Shown piece after piece: positions 15,502 to 24,198 of a stretch of 64,000 bases of DNA; within the stretch, counting starts at the first letter, position 1; each line of letters starts with the position of its first letter. Origin of the DNA: Streptomyces purpureus (GTDB taxonomy: Bacteria; Actinomycetota; Actinomycetes; Streptomycetales; Streptomycetaceae); assembly GCF_014648195.1 (NCBI RefSeq), contig NZ_BMQQ01000017.1:90937-154936 (forward strand), given 5' to 3'. The position numbers and the translations under genes were made by a program. The notes under the pieces were generated by a model. That model made no database searches. It was given only the letters and a program-made list of their open reading frames with translations, and had not been told where the DNA came from.

Positions 15502-16662
15502 TCAGACGCGGCGGCCTCGGCGCCACAGCAGCACGGCGGTGATCAGGAACACGGTGCCGACGGCGGCCGCCGCGGGGGCGAGCAGTCCGGGGGCGGAGTC
15601 GTCGGCGACGGCGCGGGCCGGGCCGGGGCCGAAGTACTGCTGGCGGTAGCCGGCCGTGGCGGCCTTGGGGTCGCCGGGGCGCAGGGAGCGGGCGGCCTTG
15701 AGGGCGGCGGCAGGGTCGACGGTGCCGTACCCCTTGGCGTCGCTGCGGCCGCCTTCGGGGCGGCCCCGGGCGGTGTCCCGCAGCAGCTTCTTGATCTGGG
15801 CGGGGGTGAGGTCGGGGTGGGCGGAGCGGACCAGGGCGACGGCGCCGGAGACGAAGGCGGCGGCGGCGCTGGTGCCCCAGCCGGAGTAGTACTTGCGGTC
15901 CGGGTCGGGGATGACGATGTCGACGCCGGGGGCGGAGACGGTGGCGTACCAGCGGCGGGTGGAGAAGGCGGCGTGGGTGCCGAAGCGGTCGACGGCGGTG
16001 ACCGCGATGACGCCGGGGTAGGCGGCCGGGTAGGAGATGTGGTCGCCCTTCTCGCCGCCGTTGCCGGCGGAGGCGACGACGACGGCGCCCTTGGCGAGGG
16101 CGTACTGCACGGCGGCGTCCTCCCCGGCTTCGGGGTGGGCGGATTCACTGTCGTCGCCGAGGGAGAGGTTGATGACGTCGGCGCCGTGGTCGACAGCCCA
16201 GCGGATGCCGTCGGCGAGGGCGCTGCCGCGGGTGGCGCGGGCCTTCTTGCGGGCCGGGTCGCTGCCTTCGAGGATCACGCGGACCGGCAGGATCTTCGCC
16301 TCGGGGGCGATGCCGAGGACACCGTCCTGGCGGCCGGGGCCGTGTCCGTGGCCGGCGATGATGCCGGCCATGGCGGTGCCGTGGCGGGCCCAGGAGCGGT
16401 CGCCGCGGCCCGCGCCGAAGCCGATGAGGTCGTGGCCGGGCAGGACGTTGCCCGTGAGGTCGGGGTGGCCGGCGTCGACTCCGGTGTCGAGGACGGCGAC
16501 GGTGACCCCGCGGCCCTTGGCGGTGCGCCAGGCCTCCTGGGTGTGCAGGGCCTCAAGGCCCCACTGCTGGGTGCGGATGCCGTCGGCGTGGGCGGGGGTG
16601 GCGGCGGGGAGCACGGCGAGGACGGCGGCGGTGAGGACCGCGGCGGCGCGAAGGCGTCTCAC
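15502..16662 (-). CDS. membrane-anchored subtilase, mycosin type
   Basis: A 386-residue exported S8 serine protease. A Sec-type signal covers residues 1-26. The catalytic triad is Asp59 (AVLDTGVDAGHPDL), His94 (RHGTAMAG) and Ser265 (GTSAAAA), with the oxyanion Asn201 in SAGNGG. A C-terminal membrane helix (about 358-380) ends in RRGRRV. The signal-protease-C-terminal helix plan is that of mycosins of type VII secretion, but no ESX ATPase, EccD or WXG100 gene is nearby, so it is either a stand-alone relative or serves a locus elsewhere. The GTG start overlaps the TGA of the upstream gene by four bases, so the two are translationally coupled. Confidence 0.9.
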   Translation of the reverse strand: MRRLRAAAVLTAAVLAVLPAATPAHADGIRTQQWGLEALHTQEAWRTAKGRGVTVAVLDTGVDAGHPDLTGNVLPGHDLIGFGAGRGDRSWARHGTAMAGIIAGHGHGPGRQDGVLGIAPEAKILPVRVILEGSDPARKKARATRGSALADGIRWAVDHGADVINLSLGDDSESAHPEAGEDAAVQYALAKGAVVVASAGNGGEKGDHISYPAAYPGVIAVTAVDRFGTHAAFSTRRWYATVSAPGVDIVIPDPDRKYYSGWGTSAAAAFVSGAVALVRSAHPDLTPAQIKKLLRDTARGRPEGGRSDAKGYGTVDPAAALKAARSLRPGDPKAATAGYRQQYFGPGPARAVADDSAPGLLAPAAAAVGTVFLITAVLLWRRGRRV

Positions 16663-18086
16663 TGGGGATCCTTCGTGGCCGTGGCGACGGTCTTGCGCAG
16701 GCCGCGTTCGATCCGGTCGGTGATGCCCTTGGCCTCGTGGCCGAGGCCGGACTGGGCGGGGGCGGTGGTCTGGCCGGCGGCCATGGCCTCGTCGGCGGGC
16801 TGTGGGTCGGTGACGGGGCGGGCGTCGGCGAAGCCGGAGACGGAGTAGACGACGACCGGCACGTCGGTGAGGACGCGCACCCACCAGCTCGCCCGCTGCC
16901 GGTCGCCGAACCCGGCGGCGACGGTGCCGGGGGCGGGGAGCGTACGGGGCATCAGGTCGGCGCGTTCCTGCAGGCCGCTCTCGGCGAACCGGGTGTTCAG
17001 CGCACGCATGGCGTCGGGCTCGGCCTCGGTGAAGACCATGCCGACGGTGGTGACGTGGCTGGAGGTGGCGTCGGTGTAGGTGGCGCGCAGGACACGCAGG
17101 CAGCCGACCGGCTGGAGGGTCTTGACCAGCAGGGGGTCGAGAGCTCCGGCGCACGGCCCGTCGGGGGCGACGGCGATCCGGGTCCAGACCCGGTCGGCGC
17201 CGCCCGGACCGGCGCCGTCGCCCTTGAGGGTGGGCGGGAAGAGCCGGTCGACGGGGACGCTGTGCCAGAGAGTGCGGGCTTCGCCGTAGCCGGCGGGGCG
17301 GGCGGGCCCGGCGGCGGAGTCGCCGGTGAGCCAGCTGCCGGTGGCGGCCCCGGCGAGCAGCCCGAGCCCGAGGACGACGCAGACCACGGCGGCGGCGGTC
17401 ACCCCGGGCCGCCGCTTGCGGCCGGAAGCGGCCGGAGGCCGGGACGGCGCGTCGTACGGGGACGGGGGCTCGTACGCGGGTACGGGCCGCAGCCGGGTCG
17501 TCGTCTCGACCGGCGCCTGCGGGGGCACCTCGGGCGGCAGCGGGCCGGGGTGCGTGGGGCGGGGCGGGGTGCTGGGCGCGGGGGCGGTCGGGGGCGCGGC
17601 GGGAGCTGCCTCACCGGGCGCGCGGCGCGGCGGAGTGCTCGGCGCGGGCGATGTCGGGCGGGGCACGGGCCCCGTTGTGGGCATACGTTCCGCACGGCTG
17701 GGGGTCCCCCCGGACGAAGTCTGGGGGTGGGTGGGTACAACGCCCACGACGGCGGGCGCGCCCGGCGGGGTGCTCGGCGCGGCGGGACGGGGCGGGTACG
17801 GGGGCGGGGCGGCAGCCGGGGCGGGAGGCCGCGGCGGGGCGGCTGGGGCGGCACCCGGCAAGGGTGCGGCGGGGGCTGGCCCACTGGGCGCGGGGGTCCG
17901 GGGCGCGGACTGGGCGCTCGGCCGGTACACGGACGGCGCGGGGCGCGGCGGGAGGCTCGGCGCGGGCGCGGACGGCGCCGGGGGCGTGGTGCTCGGGGCG
18001 GCCGGGGTACTGGCGCCCGGCGGGGGGTCCGCGGGGAGGAGGGCCTCCGTGATGCGCGAGGCGGGGCGTCGTGCCTCCGTGCTCAT
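16659..18086 (-). CDS. proline-rich single-pass membrane protein coupled to the mycosin
   Basis: A 475-residue protein of unknown function. Residues 1-225 are an extremely Pro/Ala-rich, presumably cytosolic and disordered region. One membrane helix follows (about 228-250, after RKRRPG), then an extracytoplasmic domain of about 220 residues with DRVWTRIAVAPDGPC, two nearby cysteines (in DGPCAGAL and VGCLRVL) that could form a disulfide, and WWVRVLTDVPVVVYS. I do not recognise the outer domain. The ATG at 18086 begins MSTEARRPASR; upstream codons look non-coding. Its stop overlaps the start of the mycosin gene, so the outer domain is a plausible partner or substrate of that protease. Confidence 0.82.
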   Translation of the reverse strand: MSTEARRPASRITEALLPADPPPGASTPAAPSTTPPAPSAPAPSLPPRPAPSVYRPSAQSAPRTPAPSGPAPAAPLPGAAPAAPPRPPAPAAAPPPYPPRPAAPSTPPGAPAVVGVVPTHPQTSSGGTPSRAERMPTTGPVPRPTSPAPSTPPRRAPGEAAPAAPPTAPAPSTPPRPTHPGPLPPEVPPQAPVETTTRLRPVPAYEPPSPYDAPSRPPAASGRKRRPGVTAAAVVCVVLGLGLLAGAATGSWLTGDSAAGPARPAGYGEARTLWHSVPVDRLFPPTLKGDGAGPGGADRVWTRIAVAPDGPCAGALDPLLVKTLQPVGCLRVLRATYTDATSSHVTTVGMVFTEAEPDAMRALNTRFAESGLQERADLMPRTLPAPGTVAAGFGDRQRASWWVRVLTDVPVVVYSVSGFADARPVTDPQPADEAMAAGQTTAPAQSGLGHEAKGITDRIERGLRKTVATATKDPQ

Positions 18087-18277
18087 CACGCCCCCCTGGT
18101 CGCCGTCGTGCCTTCCGTCCCGCCCGCCGATCGCCTTCCGGGGCAGGCCGGTTCGGCGGTGCGGCCCCGTCACTCTACGGGTTGCGGAGCGCCCGGCGGC
18201 AACGCGAGTGACGGGGCGGGGCATCTGACCGGTACGTCCCCCTACCCTCGGGTAATGCGGTCTGGCAAGCTCGGGCC

Positions 18278-19480
18278 ATGACTCCCCGTGCCGCCGACCG
18301 AGCCCGGTACGACCGGGCCACCGCCCACCTTGACGCGCCGCTGGCCGTGGTGGATTTGGAGGCGTTCGACGCGAACGCGGACGATCTCGTGCGCCGGGCC
18401 GGCGGGAAGCCGGTGCGGGTGGCGAGCAAGTCGGTGCGCTGCCGGGCGCTGCTGGAACGGGTGCTGGCGCGGGACGGGTTCGTCGGGATCATGTCGTTCA
18501 CGCTGGACGAGTCGCTGTGGCTGGCCCGGGCCGGCTTCGAGGACGTCCTGCTGGCCTATCCGTCCGTGGACCGGGGCGGCTTCGCGGAGCTGGCCGCCGA
18601 TGCCAAGCTCGCCGCGGCGGTGACCGTGATGGTGGACGATCCGGCGCAGCTGGAGCTGATCGACCGGGCGCGGGGCGGCGGGGCCGAGGAGATCCGGGTC
18701 TGTCTGGAGCTGGACACGTCGCTGCGGCTGCTGGGCGGGCGGATACGGGTCGGGGCGCGGCGCTCGCCGCTGCGGGAGCCCGCGCAGCTGGCGGAGCTGG
18801 CCCGGTCGGTGGCGCGCAGGCCCGGGTTCCGGCTGGTGGGGCTGATGGCGTACGAGGGGCATGTCGCCGGGGTCGGGGACGCGCTGGCGGGGCGGCCGGT
18901 GCGGTCGCGGGCGATCCGGCTGATGCAGACCGCCGCGCGCCGGGAGCTGGCGGCCCGCCGGGCGGCGGTGGTCCGGGCGGTGCGGGCGGTGGCCCCGGAT
19001 CTGGAGTTCGTGAACGGGGGCGGCACGGGCAGCGTGCAGCACACCGCGGCGGAGGAGGCGGTGACCGAGATCGCCGCCGGTTCGGGACTGTTCGCGCCGA
19101 GGCTCTTCGACAACTACACGTCGTTCTCGGCGCGTCCGGCCGCGCTGTTCGCGCAGCCGGTGGTGCGCCGGCCCGGGGTGGGCGTGGTGACCGTGCTCGG
19201 CGGCGGCTATCCGGCGTCGGGGGCGGCGGGCGTGGACCGGCTGCCGGTGCCGTACCTCCCGGAAGGGCTGCGCTACGACCCCATGGAGGGGCCGGGCGAG
19301 GTGCAGACGCCGCTGCTCGGGGCCGCCGCCGACGATCTGCTGGTCGGGGACAAGGTGTGGTTCCGGCACGCCAAGGCGGGCGAGCTGTGCGAGCGGTTCG
19401 ACCGGCTGCATCTGATCGAGGGCGACCGGGCCACGGGCGAGGTGCCGACGTACCGCGGCGAGGGCCGTACGTTCCTGTAG
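18278..19480 (+). CDS. fold-type III PLP enzyme, amino acid deaminase/aldolase family
   Basis: A 400-residue cytosolic enzyme with an alanine-racemase-like N-terminal barrel. The PLP lysine is probably Lys51 in VRVASKSVRC; barrel segments GIMSFTLDESLWL, RVCLELDTSLRL and FRLVGLMAYEGHVAG follow, and VNGGGTGSVQHTA is the glycine-rich phosphate-binding region. The C-terminal beta domain resembles D-threonine aldolase/D-serine dehydratase relatives (DLLVGDKVWFRHAKAGELCERF). It should act on a D- or beta-hydroxy amino acid, but the substrate cannot be assigned. It is divergent from the proline-rich protein gene and ends 24 bases before a convergent gene. Confidence 0.85.
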   Translation: MTPRAADRARYDRATAHLDAPLAVVDLEAFDANADDLVRRAGGKPVRVASKSVRCRALLERVLARDGFVGIMSFTLDESLWLARAGFEDVLLAYPSVDRGGFAELAADAKLAAAVTVMVDDPAQLELIDRARGGGAEEIRVCLELDTSLRLLGGRIRVGARRSPLREPAQLAELARSVARRPGFRLVGLMAYEGHVAGVGDALAGRPVRSRAIRLMQTAARRELAARRAAVVRAVRAVAPDLEFVNGGGTGSVQHTAAEEAVTEIAAGSGLFAPRLFDNYTSFSARPAALFAQPVVRRPGVGVVTVLGGGYPASGAAGVDRLPVPYLPEGLRYDPMEGPGEVQTPLLGAAADDLLVGDKVWFRHAKAGELCERFDRLHLIEGDRATGEVPTYRGEGRTFL

Positions 19481-19504
19481 CCGGGCCGTACATGCCCGGG
19501 TCGG

Positions 19505-20431
19505 TCAGGGGCCGATGCTGCTGCCCACCCCGCCGCCGGTGGAGCTGCCGATGGGCTTGATGCCCCGCATGATCTCGTCCATCGCCGACAGCGGCGGGCC
19601 GTCCGGTCCGGCGTCGAAGGCGAAGCGGACGACGACCGGTGACTCGCTGCCGAGGGACGAGGGGAAGACGAGGGACTGGACGTATCCGCCGGGGCCCTTG
19701 CCGGTGATCACCCGCCAGCGCACGAGGTAGCCGGTGCGGCCGGCGACCACGGCGGGGCGGGCGGCGACGACGGTGTGGGAGCGGATGCCGCCGTGGATGC
19801 GGTTGCCGAGGGCGTCCTCGCCGTAGGCGGCCTTGGCGGCCGTGGCGATGTCTTCCTTGGCGAGGGCCTCGGGGGTGGTGGCGGCGGTGCCGGAGACCGA
19901 ACGGGAGGAGACCGTGCCGCGGTCGCAGTACCGGCTGGTGTCGCCCGGGCACTCGTAGCTCTCGTCGGTGGTGACGGTCGCGACGTCGTCGAGGGTGTTC
20001 TCCGGTTTCTTCCAGCCCTTGAGGATGGGCAGGGTGATGCCGTTGAGCTGGTCGGTGACGTGGGTGGGGTCCTCGGTCGGCGAGGGTGACGGTGTCGGCG
20101 CGGCGGCCGAGGTCACCGCCGGCGCGGGGGCGCTGGAGGTGGCGACGGGCGGCGGGGGCTCGTCGCCTCCGCCGTTCAGGAGCAGGACGCCGCCGATGAC
20201 GGCGGGGACGACGAGCAAGGCCCCGATCACGGCGGCCGTGCCGCGCCCGGACGGGGCATTGGGCGCCGGCCGCACCGGCATGGCCAGGGTCGCCGGGAGG
20301 GGGCGGGTGTGGGCGGTCCAGGCGGCGCCGTCCCACCAGCGTTCGGTGCCGGGGGCGCCCTGGTCCGCGTACCAGCCCGGAGGGGGTCCCCCCATGCCGC
20401 CAGGCGTGGAGGGCGGGGTCGTCATGCTCAT
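19505..20431 (-). CDS. DUF2510 membrane protein
   Basis: A 308-residue single-pass membrane protein. Residues 18-44 are a DUF2510 module (PPGWYADQGAPGTERWWDG), a short tryptophan-rich cytosolic motif common in actinobacterial membrane proteins. One membrane helix follows (about 66-86). A Pro/Ser/Thr-rich linker leads to an outer domain with two nearby cysteines (YECPGDTSRYCDRG) and a beta-rich part (GRTGYLVRWRVITGKGPGGYVQSL). The outer domain layout, two Cys and a conserved end, is common in Streptomyces proteins of unknown role. Start ATG at 20431. No function is assigned. Confidence 0.82.
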   Translation of the reverse strand: MSMTTPPSTPGGMGGPPPGWYADQGAPGTERWWDGAAWTAHTRPLPATLAMPVRPAPNAPSGRGTAAVIGALLVVPAVIGGVLLLNGGGDEPPPPVATSSAPAPAVTSAAAPTPSPSPTEDPTHVTDQLNGITLPILKGWKKPENTLDDVATVTTDESYECPGDTSRYCDRGTVSSRSVSGTAATTPEALAKEDIATAAKAAYGEDALGNRIHGGIRSHTVVAARPAVVAGRTGYLVRWRVITGKGPGGYVQSLVFPSSLGSESPVVVRFAFDAGPDGPPLSAMDEIMRGIKPIGSSTGGGVGSSIGP

Positions 20432-20482
20432 CCGGTCACCCTAGAGGGCGACTTCGGGGCCCGTACACCGGCCTGGGGAGCA

Positions 20483-20516
20483 CGGCGGCCGGGCGTCCGG
20501 GGACGCCCGGCCGCCG
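20483..20516 (-). terminator. terminator of the glnA4-type operon
   Basis: A near-continuous palindrome (CGGCGGCCGGGCGTCC and its complement) forms a stem of about 15 bp with a four-base loop, 55 bases after the stop of the short-chain dehydrogenase gene. It separates the catabolic operon from the DUF2510 gene. Confidence 0.75.
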
Positions 20517-20570
20517 GTGGGGGGTGTGGGGGGTGGGGAGGGGTGGCGGCGGTCCGGGGAGGGACCGGGG

Positions 20571-21362
20571 TTAGAGCGGCGTGACGTACGCGCCGGAGAT
20601 ACCGCCGTCGACGAGGAAGTCGGTGGCGTTGATGAAGGAGGAGTCGTCGCTGGCGAGGAAGGCGACGGCGGCGGCGATCTCGTCGGCCTCGGCGAACCGG
20701 CCGACGGGGATGTGCACCAGACGGCGCGCGGCCCGCTCGGGGTCCTTGGCGAACAGTTCCTGCAGGAGCGGGGTGTTGACCGGGCCCGGGCACAGGGCGT
20801 TGACGCGGATGCCCTCGCGGGCGAACTGCACGCCGAGTTCGCGGGACATGGCGAGCACGCCGCCCTTGGAGGCGGTGTAGGAGATCTGGGAGGTGGCCGC
20901 GCCCATGATGGCGACGAAGGAGGCGGTGTTGATGATGGAGCCCTTGCCCTGGCGCCGCATGTAGGGGATGGCGGCCTTGCAGCAGAGGTAGACGGAGGTG
21001 AGGTTGACGTCCTGGACGCGCTTCCACGCCTCGAGACCGGTCTCCAGGATGGAGTCGTCGTCGGGGGGCGAGATGCCGGCGTTGTTGAAGGCGATGTCGA
21101 CGCTGCCGTAGGTGTCGTACGCGGTCTTGAAGAGCGCCTCGACCTCGTCGGGGTCGGTGACGTCGACGCGGACGAACGTTCCGCCGACCTCCTCGGCGGC
21201 GGCCTTGCCGGCGGTCTCGTCGACGTCGCCGCAGACGACGTGGGCGCCCTCGGCGGCGAGGCGGCGGGCGGTGGCGAGGCCGATGCCGCTGCCGGCGCCG
21301 GTGATGACGGCGGTACGGCCGACCAGGCGGCGGCAGACGGTCTCTTCGGTGCGGTCGGTCAT
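20571..21362 (-). CDS. short-chain dehydrogenase of the ethanolamine cluster
   Basis: A 263-residue classical SDR. The cofactor motif TGAGSGIG is at 21-28, with D47 after the second strand suggesting NAD preference. NNAG lies near 93-96 and the catalytic Ser-Tyr162-Lys166 set is in SYTASK. The C-terminal DFLVDGGISGAYVTPL is typical. As the last gene of the operon with a gamma-glutamyl ligase and an aldehyde dehydrogenase, the likely job is oxidation of the alcohol of gamma-glutamylethanolamide to the aldehyde; this step is inference from context. It starts five bases after the aldehyde dehydrogenase stop; the ribosome binding site GGAGG lies inside that gene. Alternative call: 3-oxoacyl-ACP reductase-like SDR of other specificity. 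Confidence 0.9.
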   Translation of the reverse strand: MTDRTEETVCRRLVGRTAVITGAGSGIGLATARRLAAEGAHVVCGDVDETAGKAAAEEVGGTFVRVDVTDPDEVEALFKTAYDTYGSVDIAFNNAGISPPDDDSILETGLEAWKRVQDVNLTSVYLCCKAAIPYMRRQGKGSIINTASFVAIMGAATSQISYTASKGGVLAMSRELGVQFAREGIRVNALCPGPVNTPLLQELFAKDPERAARRLVHIPVGRFAEADEIAAAVAFLASDDSSFINATDFLVDGGISGAYVTPL

Positions 21363-21367
21363 GTGGT

Positions 21368-22747
21368 TCAGGCCTCCGTGCTGATGAAGACGTTCTTGGT
21401 TTCGGTAAAAGCGGTGAGGGCGTCGGGGCCGAGCTCGCGGCCGAGGCCGGACTGCTTGTAGCCGCCGAAGGGGGTCCAGTAGCGCACGCTGGAGTGGGAG
21501 TTGACGGAGAGGTTGCCGGCCTGGACGGCTCGGGAGACGCGCAGGGCGCGGCCGATGTCCCGGGTCCACAGGGAGCCGGAGAGTCCGTAGTCGGTGGCGT
21601 TGGCGAGCCGTACGGCGTCCTCCTCGTCCTCGAAGGGCAGGACGACGGCGACGGGGCCGAAGATCTCCTCGGTGGCGCAGGGGGCGTCCTCGGGCAGGCC
21701 GGTGAGGACGGTGGGCGGGAACCAGAAGCCGGGTCCTTCGGGTGCGGTGCCGCGGATGCCCGGGAGGTCGTCGGTGACATAGGACCGTACGCGGTCCAGT
21801 TGCACGCGCGAGATCAGCGGCCCCATCTGGGTCTTCTCGTCGGCCGGGTCCCCGACGACGATCTCTTCGACCGCGGGGGCGAGCAGGTCGAGGAAGCGGT
21901 CGTACACGCCGCGCTGGACGAGGATGCGGGTGCGGGCGCAGCAGTCCTGGCCGGCGTTGTCCAGGAAGGCCATGGGGGCGGCGGCCGCGGCGGTTTCGAG
22001 GTCGGCGTCGGCGAAGACGATGTTGGGGCTCTTGCCGCCGAGTTCCAGGGTCACGCGCTTCACCAGGTCGGCGCTCTTCGCCATGATCTGCTTGCCGACA
22101 CGGGTGGAGCCGGTGAAGACGATCTTGGCGACGCCGGGGTGTTCGACGAGGGCGTTGCCGGTGACGGCCCCTTCGCCGGGCAGGACCTGGAAGAGGTGCT
22201 CGGGCAGCCCTGCCTCAAGGGCGAGTTCGGCCAGGCGCAGGGCGGTGAGCGGGGTGGTCTCGGCGGGTTTGAGGATGACCGCGTTGCCTGCCGCGAGGGC
22301 GGGGGCGGTGCCCCAGGCGGCGATCGGCATGGGGAAGTTCCAGGGCGCGATGACGCCGACGACGCCGAGGGGTTCGAGGAGAGTGATGTCGATGCCGCCG
22401 GCGACGGGGATCTGGCGGCCGCTGAGGCGTTCCACTCCCCCGGCGGCGAAGTCGAGCAGGTCGCGGACGTTGCCGGCTTCCCAGCGGGCGTTGCCGAGTG
22501 TGTGGCCGGCTTCGCGGACCTCCAGGAGGGCGAGTTCCTCGATGTGGTCGTCGACGACGGCGGCGAAGCGGCGCAGCAGCCGGGCACGGTCGGCGGGCGC
22601 GGCGGCGGCCCAGCCGCGCTGGGCCGCGGTGGCCCGTACGACCGCGACGTCGACGTCGGCGGCGGAGGCACCCGGGACGGTGGCGACGGTCTCCTCGGTG
22701 GCCGGGTTCAGTACGTGAAGGAGGGAGGGGGGGTGCTCGTACGACAC
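21368..22747 (-). CDS. aldehyde dehydrogenase of the ethanolamine cluster
   Basis: A 459-residue NAD(P)-dependent aldehyde dehydrogenase. Landmarks in order are VIAPWNFPMPI, ILKPAETTPLTALRLAEL, the nucleotide-binding FTGSTRVGKQI, the catalytic Glu in LELGGKSPNIV, the catalytic Cys in NAGQDCCARTR, and EEIFGPVAVVLPF. It would oxidise the gamma-glutamyl aldehyde made by the neighbouring SDR to the acid gamma-glutamylglycine; this specificity is inferred from the operon. The GTG at 22747 follows GAGGA, which overlaps the stop of the ligase gene eight bases upstream. A far longer upstream frame is an artefact of high GC. Confidence 0.93.
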   Translation of the reverse strand: MSYEHPPSLLHVLNPATEETVATVPGASAADVDVAVVRATAAQRGWAAAAPADRARLLRRFAAVVDDHIEELALLEVREAGHTLGNARWEAGNVRDLLDFAAGGVERLSGRQIPVAGGIDITLLEPLGVVGVIAPWNFPMPIAAWGTAPALAAGNAVILKPAETTPLTALRLAELALEAGLPEHLFQVLPGEGAVTGNALVEHPGVAKIVFTGSTRVGKQIMAKSADLVKRVTLELGGKSPNIVFADADLETAAAAAPMAFLDNAGQDCCARTRILVQRGVYDRFLDLLAPAVEEIVVGDPADEKTQMGPLISRVQLDRVRSYVTDDLPGIRGTAPEGPGFWFPPTVLTGLPEDAPCATEEIFGPVAVVLPFEDEEDAVRLANATDYGLSGSLWTRDIGRALRVSRAVQAGNLSVNSHSSVRYWTPFGGYKQSGLGRELGPDALTAFTETKNVFISTEA

Positions 22748-22755
22748 GTCGTTCC

Positions 22756-24120
22756 TCACATGCGTTCGAAGGAGCGGCGAAGCTCCCAGTCGGTCACCGC
22801 GGCGTCGAAGGCGTCGAGTTCCACGCGGGCCATGTTGCGGTAGTGGGCGACCACCTCGTCGCCGAAGGCGGCCTTGGCGATGGGGCTGGTCTCCCAGAGT
22901 TCGGCGGCCTCGCGCAGGGTGGTGGGGACGTGCGCGTAGTCGCCGGTGTAGGCGTTGCCCTCGCAGGCGTCGGGGAGTTCGAGCTGCTGCTCGATGCCGT
23001 GGAGTCCGGCGGCGATGAGGCCGGCGACGGCGAGGTGGGGGTTGACGTCGCCGCCGGGGAGGCGGTTCTCGAAGCGCATCGAGCGGCCGTGGCCGACGAC
23101 GCGCAGGGAGCAGGTGCGGTTGTCGTAGCCCCAGGCGACGGCTGTGGGGGCGAAGGAGCCGGGCTGGAAGCGCTTGTAGGAGTTGATGTTGGGGGCGTAG
23201 AGGAGGGAGAAGTCGCGCAGGGCGGCGAGCTGTCCGGCGAGGAAGTGACGCATGACCGGTGACATGCCACCGGGTCCGTCGCCTGCCATCACATTGCGCC
23301 CCGTACCGTCCTGGAGCGAGAGGTGGATGTGGCAGGAGTTGCCTTCGCGTTCGTTGTACTTGGCCATGAAGGTGAGCGAGACGCCCTCCTGCGCGGCGAT
23401 CTCCTTGGCCCCGGTCTTGTAGACGGCGTGCTGGTCGCAGGTGACGAGGGCCTCGTCGTACTTGAAGGCGATCTCGTGCTGGCCTGGGTTGCACTCGCCC
23501 TTGGCGGACTCGACGGTCAGGCCGGCCGCGGCCATCTCGTTGCGGATCCGGCGCAGCAGCGGCTCGACGCGGCCGGTGCCGAGGACCGAGTAGTCGACGT
23601 TGTACTGGTTGACCGGGGTCAGGTCCCGGTAGTTCGCGTCCCAGGCCTGCTCGTAGGTGTCCTTGAAGACGATGAACTCGAGTTCGGTGCCGACGTGGGC
23701 GGTCCAGCCGTGTGCGGCGAGGCGCTCCAGCTGGTGGCGGAGGATCTGGCGGGGGGCGGCGACGACGGGTGAGCCGTCGTTCCAGGCGAGGTCGGCGACG
23801 AGCATCGCCGTGCCCTCGTTCCAGGGGACGCGGCGCAGGGTGGTCAGATCGGGGCGCATGGCGAAGTCGCCGTAGCCGCGATCCCAGGAGGACATGGCGT
23901 AGCCGTCGACGGTGTTGAGGTCCACGTCCACGGCGAGGAGGTAGTTGCAGCCCTCGGTGCCGTGCTCCAGTACCTCGTCGAGGAAGAAGGGTGCGGCGAA
24001 CCGCTTGCCCTGGAGCCGCCCTTGCATGTCGGGGAAGGCCAGGACGACTGTGTCGATCTCACCGGTCGCGACGAGGGCACGGAGCTCCTCGACGGCGAGC
24101 GGGGGTTTGCGGTCTGCCAC
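22756..24120 (-). CDS. glnA4: gamma-glutamylethanolamide synthetase, GlnA4 type
   Basis: A 454-residue glutamine-synthetase-family ligase that joins glutamate to an amine using ATP. Core motifs are present: VGTELEFIVF, SAKGECNPGQHEIAFKYDEAL, FMAKYNEREGNSCHIHLSL, NSYKRFQPGSFAPTAVAWGYDN and RFENRLPGGDVNPHLAVAG. The adenylylation-site region of true GlnA is absent (here NAYTGDYAHVP), which fits a non-assimilatory paralogue. In S. coelicolor the GlnA4 protein was shown to make gamma-glutamylethanolamide from ethanolamine (recalled literature). The match in length, operon partners and position after pheST-infC supports that identity; a polyamine-specific role is the main alternative. GTG start with GGAGG nine bases upstream. 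It is the first gene of the operon, divergent from the GntR gene. Confidence 0.88.
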   Translation of the reverse strand: MADRKPPLAVEELRALVATGEIDTVVLAFPDMQGRLQGKRFAAPFFLDEVLEHGTEGCNYLLAVDVDLNTVDGYAMSSWDRGYGDFAMRPDLTTLRRVPWNEGTAMLVADLAWNDGSPVVAAPRQILRHQLERLAAHGWTAHVGTELEFIVFKDTYEQAWDANYRDLTPVNQYNVDYSVLGTGRVEPLLRRIRNEMAAAGLTVESAKGECNPGQHEIAFKYDEALVTCDQHAVYKTGAKEIAAQEGVSLTFMAKYNEREGNSCHIHLSLQDGTGRNVMAGDGPGGMSPVMRHFLAGQLAALRDFSLLYAPNINSYKRFQPGSFAPTAVAWGYDNRTCSLRVVGHGRSMRFENRLPGGDVNPHLAVAGLIAAGLHGIEQQLELPDACEGNAYTGDYAHVPTTLREAAELWETSPIAKAAFGDEVVAHYRNMARVELDAFDAAVTDWELRRSFERM

Positions 24121-24156
24121 GGGATGGTGCCTCCTTGGGTCAGCCGGGAGCCATAA

Positions 24157-24176
24157 GGTATTGCCGAAGACCATTG
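24157..24176. promoter_or_regulatory. shared site GGTAT-N9-CCATTG, ligase/regulator promoter
   Basis: GGTAT, nine bases and CCATTG lie midway between the divergent glnA4-type and GntR genes. The same bipartite sequence with the same spacing recurs before the permease gene (25122-25141). It is the best candidate operator for the GntR regulator in this cluster. Confidence 0.5.
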
Positions 24177-24198
24177 CTTGGGAAGGGGAAACGGCAAC

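Noticed and set aside
16663..17154. N-terminal extension of the mycosin frame upstream of its GTG
   Set aside because: The extension is antisense-like Arg/His-rich sequence inside the proline-rich protein gene; the GTG at 16662 directly precedes a normal signal peptide.
22748..23494. N-terminal extension of the aldehyde dehydrogenase frame
   Set aside because: It lies inside the GlnA4-type ligase gene in another frame and has no dehydrogenase similarity; the GTG at 22747 has a ribosome binding site.
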